The notes: a model not told the origin generated them from the letters alone. Shown: positions 33,230-42,033, numbered from the stretch's first letter. The stretch is 64,000 nt of DNA from Rickettsiales bacterium (GCA_028279475.1 JANQNR010000002.1:62001-126000); one strand, 5' to 3'. Program-made: numbers and translations.

Positions 33230-34003
33230 ATGACACGAATGTTTACTGGTAGTCGGGGTGATGGTGCAGGCGGCGGCACAAGCAACCCTATTTTTGACAA
33301 ATACAAGAAACGTAGCGCCAAGGAAACCTTCCTCAATAAAATGCGCGGCATTGACGAAGCAAAAATGAGTGAAGAAGAAAAATACAAGAAAATCTTCGAT
33401 GAAAAGCTCGAAGAACTTCGTCAACAGGCGTTGACCGGCGGACGTGGCTCCAAATACAAATTTTCTCTGCCCGGCACTGAACAGGCGGAAGGCGAAGAGA
33501 AAGAATTGTCCAAATCCATGGAAGCGTTCCTGCGTCGCATGGCGATGAAAAAGGTGAAAGAGCAGAAGAAGAAGGATCAGGAACGGGCGCAAATTAAGGT
33601 CAAAGCGCAGTATTTCACCGGGATCCAGGGTGGACGGATCGATGCCAAAGGTCGGATTTACGGACCGGACAATCGCTGGGTGGCTTCCGTCAATTTAAAA
33701 ACCGGGAAAGTGATGAGTCGCTCCGGCATGCGTATATGTAAATATAATGCTAAATCTCCCTACACCTTCCACCTAATTGCGCAGTATATTGCCCGTGAGT
33801 ATGGGCCGAATAAAGGGTCGTTCATGGGAGGAACCAACGGTTACGGCACACCGGCAAGCAATGCGATGTATGGGCCAAATTCAACCGCTGATCCTAATGC
33901 CGGCATGGGTAGTTTCTATGGTGGTGGCAGTGCTCCGCAAGGCGGCATGGGCGGCTTCTATGGTGGCGGTGATGATAATAAAGGTGGCGGATTCTGGGGC
34001 TGA
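33230..34003 (+). CDS. Hypothetical charged protein with Gly/Tyr-rich tail
   Basis: A 257-residue protein that I do not recognise. The first ~125 residues are highly charged, Lys- and Glu-rich and probably coiled coil (EEEKYKKIFDEKLEELRQQ). A compact middle part follows (about 125-190: GGRIDAKGRIYGPDNRWVASV). The last ~65 residues are rich in Gly, Met, Asn and Tyr with a repeated GGFYGGG/GSFYGGG unit, typical of disordered or surface polymers. There is no signal peptide. A strong AGGAGAGAGGA site precedes the ATG. The next gene is a prepilin peptidase. Confidence 0.7.
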   Translation: MTRMFTGSRGDGAGGGTSNPIFDKYKKRSAKETFLNKMRGIDEAKMSEEEKYKKIFDEKLEELRQQALTGGRGSKYKFSLPGTEQAEGEEKELSKSMEAFLRRMAMKKVKEQKKKDQERAQIKVKAQYFTGIQGGRIDAKGRIYGPDNRWVASVNLKTGKVMSRSGMRICKYNAKSPYTFHLIAQYIAREYGPNKGSFMGGTNGYGTPASNAMYGPNSTADPNAGMGSFYGGGSAPQGGMGGFYGGGDDNKGGGFWG

Positions 34004-34071
34004 GTACATCTGAAGGGCATCTGGTGCCGTTGGTTGCTTTTTCCCACACACTTTCTTAACCCTCCTGGCGC

Positions 34072-34863
34072 ATGATGGAGCGCATGTGGATCGAAGTTTT
34101 TATTGTTGTGGTGGTAGGGCTGTGTTTTGGCAGCCTGAATACGCTGCTGATATACCGGTTACCGCTCAGCAAGCCGGTCGGCATGGTGCGGTCGGCCTGC
34201 CCGGTCTGCCGTACACCGCTGCGTGCAGCAGATTTGTTGCCGCTGTTTAGCTGGTTGCTAACACGGGGGCGGTGCCGCCATTGCCATGCGGCGGTGCATT
34301 GGCGCTATCCGGTTACGGAGTTAGTAACAGCACTAGTGTTTCTGCTGGTATGGCGATTCCATGGCCTGACACCGGAAGGGGCGTTGATTGCGCTGCTGGG
34401 GTCACAATTACTGGTGCTTTGTGTGATTGACTTTGAACATCGGATTATTCCGGACGCGCTGCAAGTCACGATTGGTGCAACGGGGGTTGCCTATGGTGTC
34501 ATGACGACGATGCACCTGTCCGAAATGCTGGGTGGAATGCTTGTGGGAGCGCTGATCGGACTGGTACTGCAATATGGATTTCGCTATGCGACAGGTAAAG
34601 ATGGGCTGGGAACCGGGGATGTCAAATTTATGGCAGCGGCAGGTATCTGGCTTGGCCTGTCGCCTCTGGTCACATTTCTGTTTTATTCCGGCGTACTTGG
34701 GGTGGCAAGTGCGCTGCTTTGGCGGATGATTCACCCTGATCCGCGTTTTCCCTTCGGTCCGGCATTGGCGCTCAGCCTGTTTTTGCTGGTCATGTATCCG
34801 GCATCGGCTTTGTGGTTTCAAACCATTTCGGTATGGATTGTCACAGCGCTGGGGCTAATATAG
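34072..34863 (+). CDS. Prepilin leader peptidase / N-methyltransferase (A24 family)
   Basis: A 263-residue polytopic membrane aspartic protease that cleaves and methylates type IV prepilin-like leaders (PilD/GspO type). FGSLNTLLIYRLPLSKP and the cytoplasmic double cysteine pair CPVC...CRHC are present. The catalytic aspartates lie in VIDFEHRIIPD and GTGDVKFM. Seven to eight membrane helices are expected. Three ATGs (34072, 34075, 34084) compete; the last has a GGAG site and gives the shortest leader. It precedes a secretin gene, which suggests a pilus or type II-like secretion system. Confidence 0.92.
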   Translation: MMERMWIEVFIVVVVGLCFGSLNTLLIYRLPLSKPVGMVRSACPVCRTPLRAADLLPLFSWLLTRGRCRHCHAAVHWRYPVTELVTALVFLLVWRFHGLTPEGALIALLGSQLLVLCVIDFEHRIIPDALQVTIGATGVAYGVMTTMHLSEMLGGMLVGALIGLVLQYGFRYATGKDGLGTGDVKFMAAAGIWLGLSPLVTFLFYSGVLGVASALLWRMIHPDPRFPFGPALALSLFLLVMYPASALWFQTISVWIVTALGLI

Positions 34864-34864
34864 G

Positions 34865-34891
34865 TAAATTATCCGCCACCAGGGTAATTTA
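34865..34891. terminator. Hairpin between prepilin peptidase and secretin
   Basis: TAAATTATC (34865-34873) pairs with GGTAATTTA (34883-34891) with one mismatch around a 9-base loop. The following TTTGACGG is only weakly T-rich, so it may be an operator or RNA structure rather than a terminator. Confidence 0.3.
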
Positions 34892-34943
34892 TTTGACGGC
34901 CTCATTTTACCTGTCCTAATTTTATGTGAGGAATAGGTACAAT

Positions 34944-36854
34944 ATGAAGCAGACAGGATGGCAGCGAATGGGTATATGTGGTGGTTTCCGAAGTCGTGTA
35001 GCTGTGCCGTCCGGACGTATTCATGCGTTTTTCTGTGTTGTATTGTTGTTGGGACTCACTGCTTGTGACCAAACCGGCATCGAGCGGTTTATTGAAGGCG
35101 ATCCCATTGATCGCGGATTGGGACTGAAACGTTCCGATTATCGCGATATGCATGATTTGGGAGAGCGCCCGATCACCGAATCCTATGCTAGTCGGCAAGC
35201 GGCCAGTAAAGCGCCAAGTCTCGCTTCTGTGCTTGCTGCTCCACGCCCGCCCAAGATTGGTGAAACAAAGCTGGTATCAGTCGCGGTAACCGATGATGTG
35301 CCGCTTAAGGATGTGCTGATCGAATTAGCCAAGCTGGCGAATGTTGACCTGGAATTGGATGCCAATATTCAGGGTGGTATCGCATTCCGCGCCAAGGATC
35401 GTCCATTTAATGAAGTAATCGAACGCATCGCTGATCTGGCCGGGCTGCGCTATAGTTATTCCGGCGGCATTCTGAGGGTGGAGCGTGATCTGCCCTATAT
35501 TCAAAATTATCCGCTGGACTTCCTGAATCTGGTGCGCTCCAGCTCCAGTAATGTCAGCATTACGACGGATGTATTGGCCATTGCCGGTTCCGCAACTGGT
35601 GGCTCTAGTGGCGGCGGTGGTGAAAGTGAAGGCGGCGGTGATAGTGGTGGCGGACTCACGACAGGTTCAACCACCACCATTGATACGGAGGCGGCCGATG
35701 ATTTCTGGGAATCGCTGGAAACCAATATTCGTGCGATTCTGTTACACGAGTCACCTCGCTTCATGTCTTCCTATGATGGTCTGGGAGAGACGGCGCTGGC
35801 AGAAGCAGCAGTTGCTACGGCCGCTTCAGCCACAGGTGGGGAGCAGGGTGAACAGATCGGCAACAATATGTTTTTCGTCATTAACCGTCAGGCCGGTATT
35901 CTCTCAATCGCCGCGACAGAAAAACAGCATGACAGTGTGCGAAACTATCTGGAGTATCTGAAACGTCATGCCACGGCACAGGTGTTGATTGAAGCGAAAG
36001 TGGTGGAAGTGGAATTGAACGAAACATTCCAAAGCGGCATTGACTGGACAGTTCTGCAACAGGAATTTGGCGGTAGTGGCAATTTTGATTTTGGCGGAAC
36101 ATTCGGACCGGAAGTAGACAGCGCTAATCTGTTTCGTATTGCGCTGAACCCCAATGATCCGACTGCTAATATTAATACAGTGTTGGATCTGACCGAGCGT
36201 TTCGGTACAACGCGGACATTGTCCAACCCTCGGCTGCATGCCATTAACAATCAGCCAGCTGTGCTAACCTTTGCCGAAAATCGCGTATTCTTTGAAGTAG
36301 AGTTGGAAAGTGAAGCCGATACAGTGGATTCGACAGGACAACGGCAGGAAGGACAGTTAACGATCAATACCGAGCGGCGTTCCATTCCGATCGGGATCAT
36401 TTTGACTATCCTGCCATCGGTCAATCTGGATTCAAACGAAGTGACATTGAGTGTGCGTCCGACACTGACCCGTCAGGTGGATGAAGTGATTGATCCGGGT
36501 GCCGCTTTTGCCGCTCAGATATTGATTGCCAACCCTGCGGATCGCTTTACGAATACGGTGCCGATTGTGGAAGTGCGGGAACTGGATTCCATCATGCGCC
36601 TGAAGAGTGGTGAAGTGATGGTTATCGGTGGTCTGATGGAATCTGTGACCGGTAATACAGATGCCGGCGTACCATTCCTAGGTGGTGTGCCCTTCCTTGG
36701 CAACCTGTTTAAAGGCGTGGATAAAGCAGAAAACAACCGTGAACTGATTATTTTTATTCGGGCAACCATTGTCTCGCCACAAGGGTATTATGATGATGCC
36801 GATCGTCGTATCTATGAGAAATTCACCCGTGATCCGCGCCCGATTGCTTTCTGA
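34944..36854 (+). CDS. Outer-membrane secretin (PilQ/MshL/GspD family), lipoprotein
   Basis: A 636-residue secretin. The signal peptide ends in a lipobox (LLLGLTAC), so the protein is probably a lipoprotein. An STN/N0-like domain lies around DVPLKDVLIELAKLANVDLELD. A Gly/Ser-rich linker follows (about residues 205-235). The secretin core runs to the C-terminus, with TRTLSNPRLHAINNQPAVLTFAEN-like and LKSGEVMVIGGLMES blocks and VPFLGGVPFLGNLFKG. Layout and size are closest to MshL/PilN-type secretins. The ATG at 34944 is used because of a GAGGAA site; a GTG at 34926 is the alternative. The pilin subunits are not in the window. Confidence 0.9.
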   Translation: MKQTGWQRMGICGGFRSRVAVPSGRIHAFFCVVLLLGLTACDQTGIERFIEGDPIDRGLGLKRSDYRDMHDLGERPITESYASRQAASKAPSLASVLAAPRPPKIGETKLVSVAVTDDVPLKDVLIELAKLANVDLELDANIQGGIAFRAKDRPFNEVIERIADLAGLRYSYSGGILRVERDLPYIQNYPLDFLNLVRSSSSNVSITTDVLAIAGSATGGSSGGGGESEGGGDSGGGLTTGSTTTIDTEAADDFWESLETNIRAILLHESPRFMSSYDGLGETALAEAAVATAASATGGEQGEQIGNNMFFVINRQAGILSIAATEKQHDSVRNYLEYLKRHATAQVLIEAKVVEVELNETFQSGIDWTVLQQEFGGSGNFDFGGTFGPEVDSANLFRIALNPNDPTANINTVLDLTERFGTTRTLSNPRLHAINNQPAVLTFAENRVFFEVELESEADTVDSTGQRQEGQLTINTERRSIPIGIILTILPSVNLDSNEVTLSVRPTLTRQVDEVIDPGAAFAAQILIANPADRFTNTVPIVEVRELDSIMRLKSGEVMVIGGLMESVTGNTDAGVPFLGGVPFLGNLFKGVDKAENNRELIIFIRATIVSPQGYYDDADRRIYEKFTRDPRPIAF

Positions 36855-36891
36855 GATACGGTGAGGAATCGTTGAAACACAGGGAGGTTGT

Positions 36892-37656
36892 ATGCAAACA
36901 ACATTACGCTTTATTCTGCTGACAGCCATTCGCGACCGTCTGTTCCCGGTACTGATTATATTAATGGCAGCGTTACTAGGAGTGACCATGGCGTTGTCTG
37001 AAACCGTGATGCTAGAGGAAGCGGAGCTGCACTTGGCCATGAGTGCTGGTATTGGTCGGATTGTCCTCAATATGGGGATTGCCATTTTTGTCTGTTTTCA
37101 TGTGCGTGCACTCTATGAAAACCGGGAGATTGACGTGATGTTGTCTCGCCCGATCTCACGTCCTCAACTGGTGTTTGCCTTCTGGTTCGGATTTGCCATT
37201 GTCGCGGCACTGCTCGTACTGGCATTAACACTCATGCTGCTGGTGCTCAAACCGAACAGCGTGCCTGATTTGGCCATCTGGAGCGCAAGTCTGCTGCTGG
37301 AAAGCTGGGTAGTGGTGGCGATTGCGCTGTTTGCTTCACTCACCAACAAAAGCGCCGTAACATCGGTGCTTGTATCATTCACTTTTTACACACTGGGGCG
37401 ACTCATGGCGTTTTTTGTGGCGACAGCACAGTCGCGTATCAATGCCGGCAATGAGTGGGTAGCAATGATATTACGTAACACGGTAGAAGTGGTATCAGTC
37501 GTCATGCCAAGGCTGGATATGTTCGCCGATACATCCTGGTTGGTCTATGGATTGAAGGATGGGCAGGAGGTGCTATATTTTGCAGCGCAAAGCCTGATTT
37601 TTATTCCCTTCATTCTTGCTATCGCCATCATCGATTTTTGTAGAAAGCAGTTTTAG
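36892..37656 (+). CDS. ABC-2-type permease-like integral membrane protein
   Basis: A 254-residue protein with about six membrane helices, resembling ABC-2 transporter permeases. The region MLSRPISRPQLVFAFWFGFA corresponds to the short coupling helix typical of such permeases. No ABC ATPase is encoded beside it. A strong GGGAGG site precedes ATG 36892. It sits 37 bp after the secretin gene and 8 bp before the next gene, so it likely belongs to the same transcription unit. Confidence 0.75.
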   Translation: MQTTLRFILLTAIRDRLFPVLIILMAALLGVTMALSETVMLEEAELHLAMSAGIGRIVLNMGIAIFVCFHVRALYENREIDVMLSRPISRPQLVFAFWFGFAIVAALLVLALTLMLLVLKPNSVPDLAIWSASLLLESWVVVAIALFASLTNKSAVTSVLVSFTFYTLGRLMAFFVATAQSRINAGNEWVAMILRNTVEVVSVVMPRLDMFADTSWLVYGLKDGQEVLYFAAQSLIFIPFILAIAIIDFCRKQF

Positions 37657-37664
37657 GAGCGCCT

Positions 37665-38444
37665 GTGGCACGTACTCGGTATTATACGGCACTGGCCATT
37701 TTCTTGCTGATAATTCAGGCTGGTTTCTGGCAGGTGAGTCAGGGGCGACTGCCGGATTTGGGCGTGGTGCCGGAACTGGCCAGTGAAGACGAATTAAATC
37801 TACTTTCATTCGGGGATAAGCAATTACTGTTTCGCATCATGGCGTTTCGGTTGAACAATACCGGTGATACATTTGGTCGTTTTACTCGCCTGGGTGATTA
37901 TGACATGGAGAAAATCTATGACTGGTTCACCCTGCTGGACAAGTTTGATGCCGCATCAAACCACCCGGCCGCCATGGCTTCCTATTATTTTGCCCAGACA
38001 CAGAATGAAGCTGATGTCATTCACATGATTTATTACTTGTATGAACACAGCTATTACCGCCCTCAGGAAAAATGGTGGTGGCTGGCGCATGCGACTTATA
38101 TGGCCTTGCATAAGGCACAGGATAAAGATCTGGCATTGAAGATTGCCAAACATCTGGAAGGTGTGCGTGGCATTCCCTATTGGGCGCAGCAGATGCCTGC
38201 CTTTGTACACGAAGAACGGGGAGAGTTTGAAGACGCATTTATCATCATGAAGAACATCCTGGAAGATGATACGGAACTGGATCAGGGTGAACTGAACTAT
38301 ATTCGCTATTTCATGGAAGAGCGCATGGAGCGGGCGGAGGAGGTTCAGGAACTGCTTCGCCAACAGCAACAACGCATTGAAACGGAACGCAAAGAAGGTG
38401 GGGCCACCGAAAAGCCTGAGCCGATCTATCCACCGCATTGGTAG
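37665..38444 (+). CDS. Membrane-anchored helical-repeat protein (unknown)
   Basis: A 259-residue protein with one N-terminal membrane helix (about residues 7-25). A mostly helical periplasmic or cytoplasmic part follows, with TPR-like spacing (AMASYYFAQTQNEADVIHMIYYLYEH...) and a charged coiled-coil tail rich in Gln, Glu and Arg. The start is GTG with an AGGAGCG site. I do not recognise a named family. It lies between the permease-like gene and a TPR protein, all within 10 bp of each other. Confidence 0.7.
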   Translation: MARTRYYTALAIFLLIIQAGFWQVSQGRLPDLGVVPELASEDELNLLSFGDKQLLFRIMAFRLNNTGDTFGRFTRLGDYDMEKIYDWFTLLDKFDAASNHPAAMASYYFAQTQNEADVIHMIYYLYEHSYYRPQEKWWWLAHATYMALHKAQDKDLALKIAKHLEGVRGIPYWAQQMPAFVHEERGEFEDAFIIMKNILEDDTELDQGELNYIRYFMEERMERAEEVQELLRQQQQRIETERKEGGATEKPEPIYPPHW

Positions 38445-38450
38445 CAGGTG

Positions 38451-39356
38451 ATGTCGGGGCAGACGGACACGGTGTTGCCGATCTCTAGGTTGGCGCCTTC
38501 CCTGCATCACCAGCTTCAGGACAGATGGGCAACAATGGACCTGGAGGTGTTGCAAGCGTTACTGGCACAGGCTCCATGGTATACCGATGGCTGGCATGCG
38601 TTAGGACATCGCCTCATGAATGAGCAACGCAGCGAGGAAGCTATTGACGCCTATGGCCATGCGGTGATGCTGGCGCATCGCTATCATCCCCTGATACATT
38701 TCGAGCATTCGGCGATATGGTTGCAACTGGCGTTGCTCCGGTATCGACAGGGGGAAATCGAGAAGGCGGAAGACGCCGTCGAGCAGGCGATCTTTCAGGA
38801 TCATAATAATGAGCCGGCATTGCTATTACGTGATATGGGTAGAGAGGCGCTGGCAACATTGCCGCCCTATGAACGGCATGTGGTGCGTATGGAGGATCGT
38901 TTACAGGAGTTACGGCGCTTACCGTTGCCAATAACGGTGCATAGTGATGCTACGATATTGTATACTGATGCGGAACAGCCGACCATGCGTACGCATGACG
39001 AAGCGATGGAAGTGTGGATGGATACCGGTAATGCTGACGCTGCGTTGCCGATGCTGGATGCGTTAATTGGAGAATCAATAGAACATCATCTATGGTTATT
39101 GCATCGGGGTCTGGTGCGTTACGATGCCGGGAATATCAGCGGAGCGTTGCAAGATATTGAACGAGCGTTAACGGCACGGGATATGTCCCATAAACGCTAT
39201 CATCGTGATGCAGCGATGCACTATTACCATCGCGGGCTGGCGCATCGGGCGATCGGCGAGGTGGTGCTGGCGCGCAATGATTTCATCCGCGCTGCCGATA
39301 TTGATACGGGTTATGCGCTGCCGAGAGAGGCATTGCATGCCGTGGAGAACACATAA
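38451..39356 (+). CDS. TPR-repeat protein
   Basis: A 301-residue soluble protein with tetratricopeptide-like helical pairs: WHALGHRLMNEQRSEEAIDAY, then ALLRYRQGEIEKAEDAVEQA, HRGLVRYDAGNISGALQDIE and HRGLAHRAIGEVVLARNDFI. TPR proteins act as binding scaffolds; the partner is unknown. A GTG three bases upstream (38448) is an equally possible start. The stop overlaps the ispE start as TAATG, so it is co-translated with an isoprenoid gene, probably by operon accident. Confidence 0.75.
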   Translation: MSGQTDTVLPISRLAPSLHHQLQDRWATMDLEVLQALLAQAPWYTDGWHALGHRLMNEQRSEEAIDAYGHAVMLAHRYHPLIHFEHSAIWLQLALLRYRQGEIEKAEDAVEQAIFQDHNNEPALLLRDMGREALATLPPYERHVVRMEDRLQELRRLPLPITVHSDATILYTDAEQPTMRTHDEAMEVWMDTGNADAALPMLDALIGESIEHHLWLLHRGLVRYDAGNISGALQDIERALTARDMSHKRYHRDAAMHYYHRGLAHRAIGEVVLARNDFIRAADIDTGYALPREALHAVENT

Positions 39357-40210
39357 TGGCAGAGGAACATTTAACCGGCACTACTTGCGCCAAGCTGAAT
39401 CTGTCGCTACGTGTCACAGGTAGGCGGGCGGATGGGTATCACACGCTGGATTCACTGGTAGCGTTCTGTGAGGTGGGGGATCGGATCACGGTGCAGCCAT
39501 CGGAGCGTATCACATGGATGCAAGATGGTGTGTTTGCCGGGGATATAGAGCAAGAGGAGAATTTGGTACTGAAAGCTGCTCGGCTGCTTCAGAGGCATGC
39601 TGGGGTAAAACAAGGTGCAGTGCTGCATTTGCACAAGGCGCTGCCGGTAGCGTCAGGCATTGGCGGCGGGTCAGGCGATGCGGCGCTGGCTTTACAATTG
39701 CTCAACCAATTATGGGCGTGTGGTCTGTCGGATGCGACATTGGCTGCGCTTGGCGCGGAGTTGGGTGCCGATGTGCCGGTCTGTCTGCATGGTCGTGCCT
39801 GCCGGATGACGGGTATTGGTGAGCAGATCACGCTGCTTCCGCCTTTGCCATCGCTGTATGCCGTGCTGGTGAATCCGCTGATCCCGGTGGCGACGAAATC
39901 GGTCTTTGCACAGTTAGGAGTGCCGACGAAGTTACCCGTAATGCCGGAGATTCATACGCCGGATGACTGGTTTGCGGCGTTAGCGGCAGCGCAGAATGAC
40001 TTATGTGAACCGGCGATGGCGCTTTGCCCAGATATAGTCCCACTACTGGAAACCATCAGGGAACAGCCGCAGATACAATATGCAGGCATGAGCGGTTCCG
40101 GGGCGACTTGTTATGGGATTGCGCAGACCTTAGAAGCAGCCGACGCTGCTGCGAAGCAATTGCGGGATATGTGGCCAGACTATTGGGTGGCGGCAGGGAC
40201 GTTGCGCTAG
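39356..40210 (+). CDS. ispE: 4-diphosphocytidyl-2-C-methyl-D-erythritol kinase
   Basis: A 284-residue GHMP kinase of the non-mevalonate isoprenoid pathway. KLNLSLRVTGRRADGYHTL is the N-terminal substrate motif. The ATP-binding loop is LPVASGIGGGSGDAA, and the C-terminal GHMP motif is MSGSGATCYGI. It is complete and of normal length. In many alphaproteobacteria a TPR protein precedes ispE, as here. The next gene is convergent, with its stop one base away. Confidence 0.95.
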   Translation: MAEEHLTGTTCAKLNLSLRVTGRRADGYHTLDSLVAFCEVGDRITVQPSERITWMQDGVFAGDIEQEENLVLKAARLLQRHAGVKQGAVLHLHKALPVASGIGGGSGDAALALQLLNQLWACGLSDATLAALGAELGADVPVCLHGRACRMTGIGEQITLLPPLPSLYAVLVNPLIPVATKSVFAQLGVPTKLPVMPEIHTPDDWFAALAAAQNDLCEPAMALCPDIVPLLETIREQPQIQYAGMSGSGATCYGIAQTLEAADAAAKQLRDMWPDYWVAAGTLR

Positions 40211-40211
40211 G

Positions 40212-41000
40212 CTACGTAGCAACACCCAATTGGGAGACATGGGGAGCAGTTTTTCCCTGATGGGATGCCGTGGCAGCATTTACGGTTGGCTTGGGTTTCA
40301 ACTGAGAGGCCGAAACGATGTCATTGAGACCCTTGGTTGCTCCGTTTACCATGTGGCCGGCGCTTGTGGCGACGTGTCCGGCAGTCCTGACCGTACCATC
40401 TACAACTTTTGCTCCGCCTTTCATCAGGTTGCCGGCGGCATGTACCGAATCGCCGACGACTTTGGCGCCGGATCGGGCGAGGCCTATGCCCGTATCAATA
40501 ATGTTATTGGATGTATCAGGTATAAGCCTATTGGCAGCGATGATCGTGCCCCCACCAATGGCAGTACCGGTAATCAGTGTGGTGCGGTTTTTGGGATCAA
40601 AGACGGTATCGACCATTTCTGAGAAATCAACATCCTGTACCCCCTCCAATGCGGCGCCGCCAACGCGAGGAATCATACCGAAATCGTTTTTAAAGTGGTC
40701 AGGGGTGAGTTTTTGTCCCTCCGGCAGTCCAGAAATCTTGTCGATTCCAATGGTGTTACTGATGTCTGTAGCGACCTGTATGGCACCTTCGTTGAAGTTA
40801 TGCCCAAATTCAGCAGCCGAACCAATGGCTCCCTGGATACCTTCCGGTTTTACCATTTCTCCCCAGACTAGCTGGTCAGCGCCGTTGACTTCCATTCCAG
40901 CCATTTGGCCAATGGCTTCGAAACCACCATCAAGCAAAGGAGTGAGGGCTGCGAACCCAATCATTGCTTGAACTGTACTTATTGCTGCTCTTACTACCAT
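40212..41000 (-). CDS. Hypothetical protein with amphipathic Gly/Ala repeat helix
   Basis: A 262-residue protein that I cannot place. The N-terminal ~30 residues are hydrophobic (AISTVQAMIGFAALTPLL) and could be a signal or membrane anchor. A second hydrophobic stretch TLITGTAIGGGTIIAANRL lies near residue 140. From about 170 to 225 there are two tandem ~18-residue repeats (SGAKVVGDSVHAAGNL / GGAKVVDGTVRTAGHV) that form an amphipathic, perilipin-like helix. The C-terminus is Thr-, Ala- and Lys-rich. It is isolated between ispE (convergent) and a palindromic repeat. Membrane-surface binding is a guess from the helix pattern. Confidence 0.65.
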   Translation of the reverse strand: MVVRAAISTVQAMIGFAALTPLLDGGFEAIGQMAGMEVNGADQLVWGEMVKPEGIQGAIGSAAEFGHNFNEGAIQVATDISNTIGIDKISGLPEGQKLTPDHFKNDFGMIPRVGGAALEGVQDVDFSEMVDTVFDPKNRTTLITGTAIGGGTIIAANRLIPDTSNNIIDTGIGLARSGAKVVGDSVHAAGNLMKGGAKVVDGTVRTAGHVATSAGHMVNGATKGLNDIVSASQLKPKPTVNAATASHQGKTAPHVSQLGVAT

Positions 41001-41132
41001 AGAATCTTGCCGTATTTTCTATTAGTTTACCTGTGCTGTATGTCATTTTTATGACTATAGGGCGGGAAAATGTGTATATTTCTACATATTTATCCAATAA
41101 TTCGCCATACGCCCATGCTATAGTTGTTTAAA

Positions 41133-41251
41133 TTTGTGTCTGAACATGAGCGAAAATGATTTCGCTTGAGAACCGCAGCGGAATGTACATAGAGGTACAT
41201 GAGCAGCGGAAGCGAAAAGCGGAGACATTTACAGCCATGGTCAGACATAAA
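41133..41251. repeat. Palindromic repeat element B
   Basis: A ~119-bp imperfect palindrome. The outer arm TTTGTGTCTGAACATGAGC pairs with GCCATGGTCAGACATAAA. The centre holds ATGTAC/GTACAT. It shares the motifs GCGAAAATG, TGAGAACC, CGGAATGTA, TACATGAGC and GGAAGCG with element A at 59 kb. Its right end lies 5 bp before the mutT start codon, so it forms most of that gene's leader. Confidence 0.65.
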
Positions 41252-41256
41252 GATAA

Positions 41257-41709
41257 ATGACTATATTTGTCACTGCCGCTGCCCTGTACCACCCGGATGG
41301 AACCGTGCTACTGCAACAGCGCCCGGAAGGCAAGCCGATGGACGGATTGTGGGAGTTTCCCGGTGGGAAGGTGCAGGCGGGAGAAACGCCAGAACAGGCG
41401 CTGGTGCGAGAATTACGGGAAGAATTGGCCATTGAAGTGATGCCCTCGCACTTGACACCGCTCAGCTTTGTCACCCATCCGCTCAGCCCATCCAATGGAC
41501 AACCCGACGGAAAAGAACGGTCTTCCGCCGCCTCGGCAGATACAATGCTGTTATTATTGCTCTATCGCTGTACGCAGTGGGAAGGCGAGATCAGGCCACA
41601 AGAATCACAAATCTGGCAATGGGTTGCACTGGATGCACTCGCGTCTCTGCCCATGCCGCCGGCGGATGTGCCGCTTATTCCTTATGTGCAGGGGGTGGCT
41701 AAATTATAG
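41257..41709 (+). CDS. mutT: NUDIX hydrolase, MutT-like 8-oxo-dGTP diphosphatase
   Basis: A 150-residue Nudix protein that removes oxidised dGTP from the nucleotide pool. The Nudix box is complete: GGKVQAGETPEQALVRELREELAIEV, split here as GGKVQAGETPEQAL and VRELREELAIEV, fitting GX5EX7REUXEEXGU with Leu/Ala in place of the last Gly-side residues. The N-terminal VTAAALYHPDGTVLLQQR fits MutT. No canonical ribosome site is seen because a palindromic repeat ends directly upstream. Its 3' end overlaps the convergent higA by six bases. In several alphaproteobacteria mutT lies near argJ/secA; that context is absent. Confidence 0.88.
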   Translation: MTIFVTAAALYHPDGTVLLQQRPEGKPMDGLWEFPGGKVQAGETPEQALVRELREELAIEVMPSHLTPLSFVTHPLSPSNGQPDGKERSSAASADTMLLLLLYRCTQWEGEIRPQESQIWQWVALDALASLPMPPADVPLIPYVQGVAKL

Positions 41710-42021
41710 CTGGGTGTGTGTTGAATACGAATCAGGAAGCAGTGCGTTGACATTTGTGTAATCATAGGTCTGCTCTGCTTCACGTCGGTCATATTCATTT
41801 TGTAGGTTCATCCAGAATTGTGAGGAAGTGCCAAGTGCTTTGCCAAGCCGGATAGCAGTGTCCATAGTGATTGGGCGTTCACCACGGCAGATCGCCGATA
41901 TGCGGCTGCGTGGTACGCCGATGGCGTTGGCCAGTTGTGACTGGCTAACGTCCAACTCATCCAGAAAATCCTGTTTTAGTAATTCGCCGGGATGTTTTAA
42001 TCGTAATGTTTGCTGTGCCAT
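41704..42021 (-). CDS. higA: HigA-family antitoxin (XRE/Cro-type)
   Basis: A 105-residue antitoxin with a helix-turn-helix of the HigA/VapI type: HPGELLKQDFLDELDVSQSQ, then LANAIGVPRSRISAICRGER and RLGKALGTSSQFWMNLQ. It would bind HigB and repress the operon. The AGGAGG ribosome site overlaps the stop codon of higB, so translation is coupled. The toxin gene comes first, the usual order for higBA. Confidence 0.92.
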   Translation of the reverse strand: MAQQTLRLKHPGELLKQDFLDELDVSQSQLANAIGVPRSRISAICRGERPITMDTAIRLGKALGTSSQFWMNLQNEYDRREAEQTYDYTNVNALLPDSYSTHTQL

Positions 42022-42033
42022 AGATTGATCCTC

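Noticed and set aside
36892-37656. Type IV pilus platform protein (PilC/TadB-like), suggested by the neighbouring secretin
   Set aside because: The T2SSF domain pattern with two repeated helical bundles is absent; the helix layout fits ABC-2-type permeases better.
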